Notes: generated from the letters alone by a model not told the origin. A DNA stretch of 64,000 nt from Alistipes excrementigallinarum (GCA_019112825.1 DXIP01000003.1:1-64000); one strand, 5' to 3'. Positions 39,183-48,452 are shown, counted from the stretch's first letter. Program-made: numbers and translations.

Positions 39183-40712
39183 TTACTCCCACTCGATGGT
39201 GGCGGGCGGTTTCGAGGAGATGTCGTAGACTACGCGGTTGACCCCCTTGACCTTGTTGATGATGTCGTTCGAGACATCGGCCAGGAACTCGTAGGGCAGA
39301 TGCACCCAGTCGGCCGTCATGCCGTCGGTCGAGGTCACGGCGCGCAGCGCCACGCAGCTCTCGTAGGTACGCTCGTCGCCCATCACGCCGACGCTCTTGA
39401 CCGGCAGCAGGATGGCACCTGCCTGCCATACCTTGTCGTAGAGCCCGGCCGCATGGAGGGCATCGATATAAATCTTGTCGACGTTCTGGAGAATCTCCAC
39501 CTTCTCGGGGGTGATGTCGCCCAGAATGCGGATGGCCAGGCCCGGTCCCGGGAAGGGATGGCGGCCGATGAGCTGCTCCGAGATGCCGAGCGAACGCCCC
39601 ACGCGGCGCACCTCGTCCTTGAAGAGCAGCCGTAGCGGCTCGACGATGCGCAGATTCATCTTCTCGGGCAGGCCGCCCACGTTGTGGTGCGACTTGATGG
39701 TGGCCGAGGGTCCGTTGACCGAGCAGGACTCAATGACGTCGGGATAAATCGTACCCTGTGCCAGCCACTTCACATCCTTGATTTGCTGCGCCTCCTCGTT
39801 GAAGACCTCCACGAAGTCGCGGCCGATGATTTTGCGCTTGGTCTCGGGGTCGGTCACGCCCGCCAGGTCGCCGAGGAACTTCGCCCCGGCCTTGACCCCC
39901 TTGACGTTGAGCCCCATGTTCTCGTAGGATGCCAGCACCTCCTCGAACTCGTTCTTGCGCAGCAGGCCCGAGTCGACGAAGATGCAGTAGAGGTTGTGGC
40001 CGATGGCCTTGTGGAGCAGCACGGCGGCCACCGACGAATCGACACCGCCCGAGAGACCCAGCACCACGCGGTCGTTGCCCAGCCGCTCGCGCAGCTCGCG
40101 CACGGTCGACTCGACGAAGCTCTCCGAGGTCCACGACTGCGCGCATCCGCAGATGCCCACGACGAAGTTGCGGAGCAGCTGCGTGCCGTCGGTCGAGTGG
40201 TAGACCTCGGGGTGGAACTGGATGCCCCACGTCTGCTCACCCTCGATGTGGTAGGCCGCCACGCGGACATCCTCCGTCGAGGCGACAATCCGGTAGTTGT
40301 CGGGCACGCGCGTGATTGTATCGCCGTGCGACATCCACACCTGCGTCTTGGCCGGAAGCCCCTTCATCAGGGCATCCCCGGCGTCGCCCACCGTCAGCAT
40401 CGCACGGCCGTACTCGCGGCTCGGCGCAGGCTTCACCTCGCCGCCGAAGGCCGAGGCGAGGAACTGTGCCCCGTAGCAGACGCCCAGCAGCGGCAGCCGG
40501 CCCTTGATGGCCGAGAGGTCGGGGTTGGGAGCCTCCTTGTCGCGCACCGAGTAGGGGCTGCCCGAGAGAATCACGCCCCGCACCGACGCGTCGAGCGCCG
40601 GAATCTTGTTGAAGGGGTGAATCTCGCAGTAGACATTCAGCTCGCGCACACGCCGCGCAATGAGCTGCGTGTACTGCGAGCCGAAGTCGAGAATCAAGAT
40701 TTTTTCCTGCAT
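39183..40712 (-). CDS. guaA: GMP synthase (glutamine-hydrolysing)
   Basis: A 509-residue protein that converts XMP to GMP with glutamine and ATP. The class I amidotransferase domain (1-190) has the nucleophile Cys79 in GVCYGAQ and the FHPE motif. The ATP pyrophosphatase domain has LSGGVDSS (near 220). The C-terminal dimerisation domain ends KPPATIEWE, the typical GuaA end. It overlaps the preceding gene by one base (TAATG) and is the last gene of guaB-unknown-guaA. Confidence 0.97.
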   Translation of the reverse strand: MQEKILILDFGSQYTQLIARRVRELNVYCEIHPFNKIPALDASVRGVILSGSPYSVRDKEAPNPDLSAIKGRLPLLGVCYGAQFLASAFGGEVKPAPSREYGRAMLTVGDAGDALMKGLPAKTQVWMSHGDTITRVPDNYRIVASTEDVRVAAYHIEGEQTWGIQFHPEVYHSTDGTQLLRNFVVGICGCAQSWTSESFVESTVRELRERLGNDRVVLGLSGGVDSSVAAVLLHKAIGHNLYCIFVDSGLLRKNEFEEVLASYENMGLNVKGVKAGAKFLGDLAGVTDPETKRKIIGRDFVEVFNEEAQQIKDVKWLAQGTIYPDVIESCSVNGPSATIKSHHNVGGLPEKMNLRIVEPLRLLFKDEVRRVGRSLGISEQLIGRHPFPGPGLAIRILGDITPEKVEILQNVDKIYIDALHAAGLYDKVWQAGAILLPVKSVGVMGDERTYESCVALRAVTSTDGMTADWVHLPYEFLADVSNDIINKVKGVNRVVYDISSKPPATIEWE

Positions 40713-41833
40713 TATTCCGTAGGTTTGTTAGTTTCGTTGGACGTATGTTCCGCAGCGGCTCCGTCGGCTGTTGCGCCCGAGGCCTCTCCGCCGGCACCCT
40801 CTGCGGAGTGCTCGCCCGAAGGACGGGCTCCGCGGCGGCGGTGACGGCTGCGGCTGCGCGGGGCGGCGGACTGCTCCTGCGCCCCCTCGGCCGACCCCTT
40901 TCCGCCGGCTGCAGGCACACCCTCTGCCGGTGCGGCACTCGGTGCAGCGTGCTCAGCAGCGGCCGAAGCGGCTGCGGCCTCCGCACGAAGCGGCTCCTCG
41001 GAACGTGCCTCGGAACGTGCCTCAGGCCGAACTTCGGGCTGCGCTTCACGCTCCGTCCGCGCAGCCGTGAACTCGGCCGTCTTGACAGCGGCAGGCTGCT
41101 CCGAAGCGGGTTTTCCGGCTGCGCTCCGCTCCACGGCTGCCGACTTCTCGGCACCAACGGGCTTCTCAGCGGCAACGGCCTTTTCCGCAGTCGCGGCATC
41201 TGTCTGCTTCCGGGCGGCGTCTCCGGCCGGTTTCCGGCGTTCGGCCGGACGCTCCGACGGCGTCTGGGTCGTCTGGGCCGGGGCTGCGGCGGCATTGCGC
41301 GGAGCCGAGCCCTGCGGCTGCTCAGCGGCGGCGGCTTCACCGCGACCGCCCCGGTTGCGGCGGCGACGGCGCGACGAGGCGGAAGCCTCCCCCTCCTTCA
41401 CGCCGGCAGCCTGTTGCGGACGGGCCGGAGCCTCGTTGCGGGCTCCCTTTGCGGCGGCTTCGCCGCGCTGCGGGGCCGTCTTCACGTCGGCACGGTTGCG
41501 GGGCTGTCCCTGCGGACGGGCGCCCTCCTCGCCCCGGCGTACGGAGGCGGCAGCGGCCGTCGACGCGTTGCGTCCCGAACGGCCATTGCGGCCGCGGCCG
41601 TTGCGCCCCTCGCCGCGCTGCGCCCCATGGTCGCCCCGGCGCGAGGCGTTTGCCGGCTCCTCCTTGCCGGAGGACAGGCCCACAAGCAGCACGCAGCAGG
41701 CCGCCACGGCGCCGAGCGCCTGGACGACGATTCCGGCCGTATGCCAGTCGGTCACCAGCCGGATAAGGAGCGAGGCCACTGCCAGTACGGCAACGGCCCA
41801 CTCCAACAGAGTTCTTGTGCGGTTTTTCGTCAT
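40712..41833 (-). CDS. Membrane-anchored, Ala/Arg/Glu-rich low-complexity protein
   Basis: A 373-residue protein. Two membrane segments lie at about residues 8-27 and 33-53 (VAVLAVASLLIRLV; VVQALGAVAACCVLLVGL). The rest is low-complexity and probably disordered: an Arg/Gly-rich part (RRGDHGAQRGEGRNGRG; SRRRRRNRGGRG) and an Ala/Glu-rich part with AEKPVGAEKSAAVERSA-type repeats, ending in an Arg-rich patch and an acidic tail. No family is recognised. It begins immediately after the guaB stop and its stop overlaps guaA, so it is translated with both. The Arg/Gly stretches could bind RNA or nucleic acid, but this is a guess. Confidence 0.65.
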   Translation of the reverse strand: MTKNRTRTLLEWAVAVLAVASLLIRLVTDWHTAGIVVQALGAVAACCVLLVGLSSGKEEPANASRRGDHGAQRGEGRNGRGRNGRSGRNASTAAAASVRRGEEGARPQGQPRNRADVKTAPQRGEAAAKGARNEAPARPQQAAGVKEGEASASSRRRRRNRGGRGEAAAAEQPQGSAPRNAAAAPAQTTQTPSERPAERRKPAGDAARKQTDAATAEKAVAAEKPVGAEKSAAVERSAAGKPASEQPAAVKTAEFTAARTEREAQPEVRPEARSEARSEEPLRAEAAAASAAAEHAAPSAAPAEGVPAAGGKGSAEGAQEQSAAPRSRSRHRRRGARPSGEHSAEGAGGEASGATADGAAAEHTSNETNKPTE

Positions 41834-43306
41834 TTATCGTTCACTCGAGTAGTTGGGAGCTTCGCGCGTAATGGCCACGTCGTGCGGGTGGCTCTCATGC
41901 ATGCCCGAAGCGGTGATTCGGATGAATTTGGCCGTCTGAAGCGTCGGGATGTCCTTCGCGCCGCAGTAGCCCATGCCCGAACGCAGACCGCCGATGAGCT
42001 GGTAGACCGTCTCGCTGAGGGCACCCTTGAAGGGGACGCGGGCCTCGATGCCTTCGGGCACCAGCTTGTTGATGTTGCACCCCTTCTGGAAGTAGCGGTC
42101 GGCCGAGCCCGCCTTCATGGCCTCGATGGAGCCCATGCCGCGGTAGGCCTTGAACTTGCGGCCGTTGTAGATAATCGTCTCGCCCGGAGCCTCCTCCGTG
42201 CCGGCGAACATCGAGCCAATCATCACGCAGTCGCCGCCTGCGGCAAGCGCCTTGACGATGTCGCCCGAGTAGCGCAGACCGCCGTCGGCGATGACCGGAA
42301 CGCCCGAACCCTTGGCGGCCGATGCGGCGGCGTAGATGGCCGAGAGCTGCGGAACGCCCACGCCGGCGATGATGCGCGTGGTGCAAATCGAGCCGGGGCC
42401 GATGCCCACCTTGATGCCGTCGGCACCGTGGTCAATCAGGTAGCGGGCCGCTTCTGCCGTGGCGATGTTACCCACCACTACGTCCAGCTTCGGATATTCG
42501 GCCTTGATGCGCATCAGGGCGTTGACGATGTTGGCCGAGTGGCCGTGCGCCGAGTCGAGCACCACGGCGTCGACATCCTCGTCGACGAGCGCCTTGACAC
42601 GCTCCATCATGTCGGGCGTGATACCCACGCCGGCCGCTACGCGCAGACGGCCCTTCTCGTCCTTGCAGGCATTGGGATGGTCCTGCACCTTGGTGATGTC
42701 CTTGTAGGTGATGAGTCCCACGAGCCGGCCTTCGTCGTCGACTACGGGGAGCTTTTCGATTTTGCTGCCCAGGAGCGTCTCCTGCGCCTCGCGCAGGTCG
42801 GTGCTGTGGGTCGTCACGAGCCGGTCACCGGGGGTCATCACCTCGGAGATGCGGCGCTGCATGTCGCGCTGGAAGCGCAGGTCGCGGTTGGTCACGATGC
42901 CAATCAGACGGCGCCCGGCATCCACCACGGGAATGCCGCCGATTTTGTTCTCCTGCATCAATGCGAGGGCATCGCCGACGGTCTCCTCCTTGGAAATGGT
43001 CACCGGGTCGTAAATCATGCCGTTCTCGGCACGCTTCACACGACGCACCTGCACGGCCTGCTCGGCAATGGACATGTTCTTGTGAATCACGCCGATACCT
43101 CCTTCGCGGGCAAGAGCTATCGCCAGCGGAGCCTCCGTGACGGTATCCATCGCCGCGGAGACGATGGGGATGTTGAGCTGGATATTACGCGAGAATCGGG
43201 TCTTGACATTCACCTCTCGCGGCAACACTTCCGAATAGGCGGGTATGAGCAGCACGTCGTCGAAGGTAAGGCCTTCGGGCTGCACCCTTTCATTGATAAA
43301 CGACAT
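41834..43306 (-). CDS. guaB: IMP dehydrogenase
   Basis: A 490-residue enzyme that oxidises IMP to XMP with NAD+, the first committed step to GMP. The N-terminal part (LTFDDVLLIPAYSEVLP) is followed by two CBS domains (about 95-215), then the barrel with catalytic Cys in GPGSICTTRI (near 305), and the flap RYFQKG. The start at 43306 (MSFINERVQPEG) matches the family, and the promoter lies in the longer form. It is the first gene of the guaB-unknown-guaA operon. Confidence 0.97.
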   Translation of the reverse strand: MSFINERVQPEGLTFDDVLLIPAYSEVLPREVNVKTRFSRNIQLNIPIVSAAMDTVTEAPLAIALAREGGIGVIHKNMSIAEQAVQVRRVKRAENGMIYDPVTISKEETVGDALALMQENKIGGIPVVDAGRRLIGIVTNRDLRFQRDMQRRISEVMTPGDRLVTTHSTDLREAQETLLGSKIEKLPVVDDEGRLVGLITYKDITKVQDHPNACKDEKGRLRVAAGVGITPDMMERVKALVDEDVDAVVLDSAHGHSANIVNALMRIKAEYPKLDVVVGNIATAEAARYLIDHGADGIKVGIGPGSICTTRIIAGVGVPQLSAIYAAASAAKGSGVPVIADGGLRYSGDIVKALAAGGDCVMIGSMFAGTEEAPGETIIYNGRKFKAYRGMGSIEAMKAGSADRYFQKGCNINKLVPEGIEARVPFKGALSETVYQLIGGLRSGMGYCGAKDIPTLQTAKFIRITASGMHESHPHDVAITREAPNYSSER

Positions 43307-43330
43307 AAGAACGTGGATTTTTGTTGCCTG

Positions 43331-43362
43331 CAAAAATAAGCATTTTTTTCGAACGGCCCAAA
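43331..43362 (-). promoter_or_regulatory. guaB operon promoter
   Basis: On the minus strand, TTTG (43359-43362), 20 bases and TATTTTTG (43331-43338), 24 bases before the guaB ATG. Confidence 0.8.
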
Positions 43363-43441
43363 CCTGCAACGAATTTCCTACGGAAAAGATGACCGAGCGC
43401 GCCGCACCCGCTCCGCACCCGGAGGCAAAAGAGGAAAAAGA

Positions 43442-43474
43442 CGAAGGGGCGCACCCTTGCGGGAGGCCCCTTCG
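43442..43474 (-). terminator. panB terminator
   Basis: CGAAGGGGC and GCCCCTTCG form a perfect 9-bp stem; on the minus strand a T-rich stretch follows. It is 49 bases after the panB stop. Confidence 0.7.
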
Positions 43475-43523
43475 GAGGTTTGCTGCCGCCGGACCGTGAA
43501 GTCGCGGCGCTCTGCGTCCGAGA

Positions 43524-44339
43524 TTAATACTGCTCCTTCTCGTTGGGGAAGTCGCACTCCTTCACGTCGGCCACGTAGCGCTCGACGGCATCGGTCATCA
43601 CCGTGTGCAGGTCGGCATAGCGGCGCAGGAAGCGGGGCGAGAAGCCCTTGTTGATGCCCAGCATGTCGTGGATGACCAGCACCTGGCCGTCGCAGCCCGG
43701 GCCGGCGCCGATGCCGATGGTCGGCGTCGGGATTTCACTCGTCACGCGCGTTGCCAGCGCCGCGGGAATCTTCTCGAGGACGATGCCGAAGCACCCCGCC
43801 TCGCTCAGCAGATGGGCGTCACGCACGAGCTTGGCCGCCTCGGCCTCCTCCTTGGCGCGGACGTTGTAGGTGCCGAACTTGTGAATCGACTGGGGCGTCA
43901 GTCCCAGGTGACCCATGACGGGGATGCCCGCCGAGAGGATGCGCTGCACCGACTCGAGCACCTCCTCGCCGCCCTCCATCTTCACGGCGTCGGCCTCGGT
44001 CTCCTTCATGATGCGCACGGCCGAGTCGAGCGCCACCTTCGAGTTGCCCTGATAGGTGCCGAACGGCAGGTCGACCACCACCAGCGCACGCTGCACGGCG
44101 CGCACCACCGAGCGGGCGTGGTAAATCATCATATCGAGCGTAATGGGGAGCGTCGTCTCGTAGCCGGCCATCACGTTGGCCGCCGAGTCGCCCACCAGAA
44201 TCACATCGACTCCGGCGGCATCGACAATCTTCGCCATCGAATAATCATACGAGGTGAGCATGGCGATTTTCTCGCCGCGCTGCTTCATTTCCGTGAGCCG
44301 GTAAGTCGTCACGGCCCGAACGGTGCTTTCTACAGACAT
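43524..44339 (-). CDS. panB: 3-methyl-2-oxobutanoate hydroxymethyltransferase
   Basis: A 271-residue enzyme of pantothenate and CoA synthesis that adds a hydroxymethyl group from methylenetetrahydrofolate to ketoisovalerate. The family motifs are intact: MLTSYDYSMAKIVDAAGVD; ILVGDSAANVMAGYETTLPI (metal Asp); VDLPFGTYQ; GHLGLTPQS; IGIGAGPGCDGQVLV. It is a single-gene unit with its own promoter and terminator. Confidence 0.96.
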   Translation of the reverse strand: MSVESTVRAVTTYRLTEMKQRGEKIAMLTSYDYSMAKIVDAAGVDVILVGDSAANVMAGYETTLPITLDMMIYHARSVVRAVQRALVVVDLPFGTYQGNSKVALDSAVRIMKETEADAVKMEGGEEVLESVQRILSAGIPVMGHLGLTPQSIHKFGTYNVRAKEEAEAAKLVRDAHLLSEAGCFGIVLEKIPAALATRVTSEIPTPTIGIGAGPGCDGQVLVIHDMLGINKGFSPRFLRRYADLHTVMTDAVERYVADVKECDFPNEKEQY

Positions 44340-44414
44340 CTTTTTTGCGTTTAGTACTTAGCGTTGTACGGCCGGCCGGGCCCGCTGCGGGCGGCACGCC
44401 GGTCAAAATCGGGG

Positions 44415-44446
44415 CAAAGGTAGTGCATGGCGGCGGCACAAGCAAA
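44415..44446 (-). promoter_or_regulatory. panB promoter
   Basis: On the minus strand, TTTG (44443-44446), 20 bases and TACCTTTG (44415-44422) match the consensus exactly. The -7 box is 75 bases from the ATG. Confidence 0.8.
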
Positions 44447-44516
44447 TTTTTTTCACCCTGCGGCCTCCGCGCCCGCTCCGGGACACCCGCCCCGGGACAC
44501 CCGCCCGGCGGCGGCT

Positions 44517-44645
44517 CTGCGGCCCGACGGCTCTGCGGCCCGACAGCCCGACGGCCCGACGGCTCTGCGGCTCTGCGTGTCAGCGGCCCGGCTGTTCTGC
44601 GGCCCGGCGCCTCAGCAGCCCGACGACCCGACGGCCCGGCGCCTC
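44517..44645. repeat. Degenerate 16-18-bp tandem repeat
   Basis: About seven imperfect units built on GCGGCCCGACGGCTCT and GCCCGACGGCCC. It runs up to the stop codon of the RNA methyltransferase gene. The rest of the 44340-44643 gap holds only the panB promoter. Confidence 0.65.
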
Positions 44646-45174
44646 AGCGCGCCAGCTGGCGGAAGAACTCCCACAGCACGACGCCCCCCGAGACCGAGAC
44701 GTTGAGCGAGTGCTTCGTCCCCGCCTGCGGAATCTCCAGCGCCCCGTCGCACAGGTCGACGGCCTGCTGCGAGACCCCCTCCACCTCGTTGCCGAAGACC
44801 AGGGCGTACTTCACCCCCGGCTCGACGCGGAAGCGCTCGAGCGAGCAGGCCCCCTCGACCTGCTCGACGGCCAGCAGGCGGTAACCCTCCGCACGCAGCG
44901 CCTCGAGGCAGTCGGTCGTCTGCCCGGCATGGTGCCACACGACGGTGGCCTCGGCACCGAGCGCCGACTTGTGAATCTCGCGCGAAGGGGGCACCGCCGT
45001 GATGCCGCACAGGTGGATGCACTCCACGGCAAAGGCGTCGCCCGTGCGGAAAAAGGCACCCACGTTCTGGGCCGACCGCACGTTGTCGAGCACCACCGCA
45101 ACGGGCATCTTCTCCCGGGCGGCAAACTCCTCGGGCGTGGGACGTCCGAGCTCTTCGTTGGTAATCTTGCGCAT
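44644..45174 (-). CDS. SpoU/TrmH-family RNA 2'-O-methyltransferase
   Basis: A 176-residue SPOUT enzyme. The motif 1 region is VAVVLDNVRSAQNVGAFFRTGDAF (pieces: LDNVRSAQNVGA), motif 2 is YALVFGNEVEGVSQ, and motif 3 is IPQAGTKHSLNVSVSGGVVLWEF. The knotted fold should bind SAM and methylate a ribose in tRNA or rRNA; the target cannot be told from sequence. The N-terminus (MRKITNEELGRPTPEEF) is typical of the Bacteroidetes group. It reads leftwards, divergent from the beta-barrel gene. Confidence 0.9.
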   Translation of the reverse strand: MRKITNEELGRPTPEEFAAREKMPVAVVLDNVRSAQNVGAFFRTGDAFAVECIHLCGITAVPPSREIHKSALGAEATVVWHHAGQTTDCLEALRAEGYRLLAVEQVEGACSLERFRVEPGVKYALVFGNEVEGVSQQAVDLCDGALEIPQAGTKHSLNVSVSGGVVLWEFFRQLAR

Positions 45175-45259
45175 TGCTCCTCTAATTTGGATGCAAATGT
45201 AACCAAATTTGAAATCTTTTCCCTACTTTTGTCGGTTGATTGCAACCCTGCAACTGCGC

Positions 45260-46387
45260 ATGAAGAAAATTCGAATCATCCTCACGCTGCTGACGGCCCT
45301 CTGCGCCGCCCGACTCTCGGCCCAGGAGCTCTTCGTCGACGTCGACTTCCGGACCTACTTCGACAACAAGGAGTTCGGCAGCTGCACCTTCACCGTGCCC
45401 GAACCCGAGAAGGTCTCGGGCACCGACTTCGCCGCCCGCCTCACCCCGCGCATCGGTCTGCGCTGGGAGGAGAAGAACTCGCTGGTCTTCGGTGCCGACA
45501 TGGTCCAGAACTTCGGTGAACCCGGCTCGCAATTCCTCTCGGAGGTGAAGCCCGTGATGTACTACCAGTTCCAGACGCCCCGAGTGCGGGCCGTGGCCGG
45601 CATCTTCACGCGCGACCTGACCCACGACGAGGACTACTCGACGGCCTTCTTCTCGCTCGCCGAGCGCTTCGTCCACAACCGCATGAACGGCGTCCTGGCC
45701 CAGTACAACGGCCGGCGCGGCTCCTACGTCGAGTTCGTCTGCGACTGGGAGGGGATGTACTCCACCGCCTCGCGCGAGAAGTTCCGGATTCTCAGCTCGG
45801 GGCGCCACTTCCTCGACCACTTCTACTACGGCTACAACCTCACGCTGCTCCACTTCGCCTTCCAGAAGGACGCTCCGCTCGAGAACGTGGTCGACTACCT
45901 GCTCGTCAACCCGACGGTGGGCGTGAAGTTCAAGGCCTTCTTCGACTTCGACATCCACCTCGGACTGCTCCAGACGGCGCAGCGCGACCGCAGCTTCGGC
46001 CACTCGTGGGAGCTGCCCCGCATGGGCGAATTCGGGCTGCGCATGAGCCGCTGGGGATTCACGCTCGACGAGCGCATCTACTTCGGCGGAAACCTCTGCC
46101 CCTTCTACGGCGGACACGACTACGTGACCGAGGGCGGCGAAACGGTCTACATCCCCTACGGCCGCGCGCTCTATCCGGGCGAGAGCTTCTTCCGCACCCA
46201 GCGCGGCTTCTACAACCGCGCGTCGCTCTCCTACGCCAAACACTTCTTCCACGACACGGTGCGCGTGCGCGCCGAGTTCGTCACCCACTGCGACGGCTCG
46301 GGGCTGGGCACGCAGCAGCTGCTCGACGTGGCCGTAAAGTTCCTCAAGCCGGTCTACAACAGCCGCAACCACAAACACGGACATTAA
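45260..46387 (+). CDS. Outer membrane beta-barrel protein of unknown function
   Basis: A 375-residue protein with signal peptide MKKIRIILTLLTALCAARLSAQ (22 residues; positions stated for the cleavage only). The mature part alternates strands and turns throughout, as in a barrel (RTYFDNKEFG; GADMVQNFGEPGSQFL; FHDTVRVRAEFVTH). It ends in the basic stretch YNSRNHKHGH instead of an aromatic residue. No family is recognised. The ATG at 45260 is used because it begins the signal peptide. TACTTTTG at 45224-45231 is a candidate -7 box. It lies 16 bases before glnS, perhaps in one transcript. Confidence 0.7.
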   Translation: MKKIRIILTLLTALCAARLSAQELFVDVDFRTYFDNKEFGSCTFTVPEPEKVSGTDFAARLTPRIGLRWEEKNSLVFGADMVQNFGEPGSQFLSEVKPVMYYQFQTPRVRAVAGIFTRDLTHDEDYSTAFFSLAERFVHNRMNGVLAQYNGRRGSYVEFVCDWEGMYSTASREKFRILSSGRHFLDHFYYGYNLTLLHFAFQKDAPLENVVDYLLVNPTVGVKFKAFFDFDIHLGLLQTAQRDRSFGHSWELPRMGEFGLRMSRWGFTLDERIYFGGNLCPFYGGHDYVTEGGETVYIPYGRALYPGESFFRTQRGFYNRASLSYAKHFFHDTVRVRAEFVTHCDGSGLGTQQLLDVAVKFLKPVYNSRNHKHGH

Positions 46388-46403
46388 ACAGACATTATAT
46401 ATT

Positions 46404-48086
46404 ATGGCAGCAACCGAAACCACCGAAACCCGCGAGAAGTCGCTGAACTTTCTCGAGGAGATTATCGAAAAATCGCTGGCCGACGGCAGCGTGAAGGAGA
46501 TTCAGACCCGCTTCCCGCCCGAGCCGAACGGCTATCTGCACATCGGCCACGCCAAGAGCATCTGCATCAACTTCGGCCTGGCAAAGAAATACGGCGGCAA
46601 GTGCAACCTGCGCTTCGACGACACGAACCCCGTCAAGGAGGATGTCGAGTATGTCGACTCCATCAAGCGCGACATCCACTGGCTCGGCTTCGACTGGGCG
46701 CTGGAGCGCTACGCGTCGGACTACTTCGACCAGCTCTACGAGTGGGCCGTCCTCCTCATCAAGAAGGGGCTGGCCTACGTCGACGACCAGACCCAGGAGC
46801 AGATTCGCGAGAACCGCGGCACGGTCTCCGTACCGGGCACCCCGTCGCCGTGGCGCGACCGCTCGGTGGAGGAGAACCTCGACCTCTTCGAGCGGATGAA
46901 GCGCGGCGAGTTCCCCGACGGCTCGAAGGTGCTGCGTGCGAAAATCGACATGGCGCACCCCAACATGCTCTTCCGCGACCCCATCATGTACCGCATCATC
47001 CACGCCGAACACCACCGCACGGGCAACAAGTGGTGCATCTACCCGATGTACGACTACGCCCACGGCCAGAGCGACTCGATTGAGCACATCACCCACTCAA
47101 TCTGCACGCTCGAGTTCGACGTCCACCGTCCGCTCTACGACTGGTTCATCCAGGCGCTGGGCATCTTCCCGTCGCACCAGTACGAGTTCGCGCGGCTCAA
47201 CCTCACCTACACGCTCATGTCGAAGCGCCGCCTGCTGAAGCTCGTGCAGGAGGGCGCCGTGATGGGCTGGGACGACCCCCGCATGCCGACCATCTGCGCC
47301 CTGCGCCGCAAGGGCTACACCCCCGCATCGGTGCGCAACTTCGCCGAGATGGTGGGCGTCGCCAAGCGCGACAACGTCATCGACCTGGGCAAGCTCGAGT
47401 ACTGCGTACGCGAGGACCTGAACAAGGTGGCCGAGCGCCGCATGGCCGTGCTCAACCCCCTGAAAGTGGTCATCACCAACTACGACGCCGCGAAGACCGA
47501 ATACTTCAAGGCGGTGAACAATCCCGAGAACGAGGCTGCCGGCACGCGCGAGGTACCCTTCTCGCGCGAGCTCTACATCGAGCGCGACGACTTCATGGAG
47601 AATCCCCCCAAGAAGTTCTTCCGCCTGCAGCCCGGCGGCGAGGTGCGCCTGCGCTACTCCTACCTCATCAAGTGCGAGGAGGTGATTAAGGATGCCGAGG
47701 GCAACATCACAGAGCTGCACTGCACCTACGACCCGATGTCGGGCGAGGGCTCGTCGAGCGACGGCCGCCGCGTCAAGGGTGTCATCCACTGGGTATCGGC
47801 TCCGCATGCCGTCGAAGCCGAAATCCGCCTCTTCAACCCTCTCTTCACGAAGGAGAACCCCGACGACGTGGAGGAGGGCAAGACGTGGGAGGACAACCTC
47901 AACCCCGACTCGATGGTCAAAATCAAGGGTTACCTCGAGCCCTCGCTGCGCGACGTGCCCGTCGGCCAGGCCGTGCAGTTCGAGCGCGTGGGCTACTTCT
48001 GCCCCGACACGGACTCGACGCCCGACCATCTGGTCTTCAACCGCACGGTGACGCTCAAGGATTCGTGGGCCAAAATCAACAAGTAG
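46404..48086 (+). CDS. glnS: Glutaminyl-tRNA synthetase
   Basis: A 560-residue class I synthetase that charges tRNA-Gln. PPEPNGYLHIGHAKS holds the HIGH motif (near 45), and LMSKRRLLKL is the KMSKS variant. The C-terminal beta-barrel anticodon-binding part includes VKGVIHWVSA and the end FNRTVTLKDSWAKINK. Length and motifs match bacterial GlnRS. With a separate gltX in this window, Gln-tRNA is made directly. Confidence 0.97.
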   Translation: MAATETTETREKSLNFLEEIIEKSLADGSVKEIQTRFPPEPNGYLHIGHAKSICINFGLAKKYGGKCNLRFDDTNPVKEDVEYVDSIKRDIHWLGFDWALERYASDYFDQLYEWAVLLIKKGLAYVDDQTQEQIRENRGTVSVPGTPSPWRDRSVEENLDLFERMKRGEFPDGSKVLRAKIDMAHPNMLFRDPIMYRIIHAEHHRTGNKWCIYPMYDYAHGQSDSIEHITHSICTLEFDVHRPLYDWFIQALGIFPSHQYEFARLNLTYTLMSKRRLLKLVQEGAVMGWDDPRMPTICALRRKGYTPASVRNFAEMVGVAKRDNVIDLGKLEYCVREDLNKVAERRMAVLNPLKVVITNYDAAKTEYFKAVNNPENEAAGTREVPFSRELYIERDDFMENPPKKFFRLQPGGEVRLRYSYLIKCEEVIKDAEGNITELHCTYDPMSGEGSSSDGRRVKGVIHWVSAPHAVEAEIRLFNPLFTKENPDDVEEGKTWEDNLNPDSMVKIKGYLEPSLRDVPVGQAVQFERVGYFCPDTDSTPDHLVFNRTVTLKDSWAKINK

Positions 48087-48149
48087 CCCCGCCACCCGAC
48101 CGCCCCGCCCTGCCCTGACGTCGGACTGCCCCGCCACGTCCGACGCCCC

Positions 48150-48365
48150 AGTCGAGGGTAACAAACCGGGCCGCCGGTGACAAGCCGGGCAGCCGGTGAA
48201 AAATCGGGCCGCCGGTGACAAGCCGGGCCGCGACGGCAAGCCGGGCCGCTGGCGAAAAATCGGGCCGCTGGCGAAAAATCGGGCCGCAGACCGCCGGTTA
48301 CAAGCCGGGCAGCCGGCAACGAACCGAGCCCCTGGCAATAAGCCGCTCCGCCGGTCGCTGAAACC
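48150..48365. repeat. Degenerate 18-20-bp tandem repeat after glnS
   Basis: About ten imperfect units of CGGGCCGCCGGTGACAAGC type, alternating with CGGGCCGCTGGCGAAAAAT variants. The region is directly downstream of glnS and ends at a terminator. It has open frames on both strands through repetition alone. The rest of the 48087-48524 gap holds the terminator and a hairpin before fbp. Confidence 0.75.
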
Positions 48366-48412
48366 GCTCCGCCCCGCCGCTTTACGATGAAGCGACGGGG
48401 CGGAGCTCTTTT
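48366..48412 (+). terminator. glnS-side terminator
   Basis: GCTCCGCCCCGCCGCTT pairs with AAGCGACGGGGCGGAGC (one mismatch), followed by TCTTTT. Confidence 0.85.
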
Positions 48413-48452
48413 GTCCGGGAGGCCCTTTTCTTTGGGTGCGAAGAGCGTTTGC

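Noticed and set aside
48150..48365. CRISPR array
   Set aside because: Units are contiguous and degenerate, with no spacers and no cas genes.
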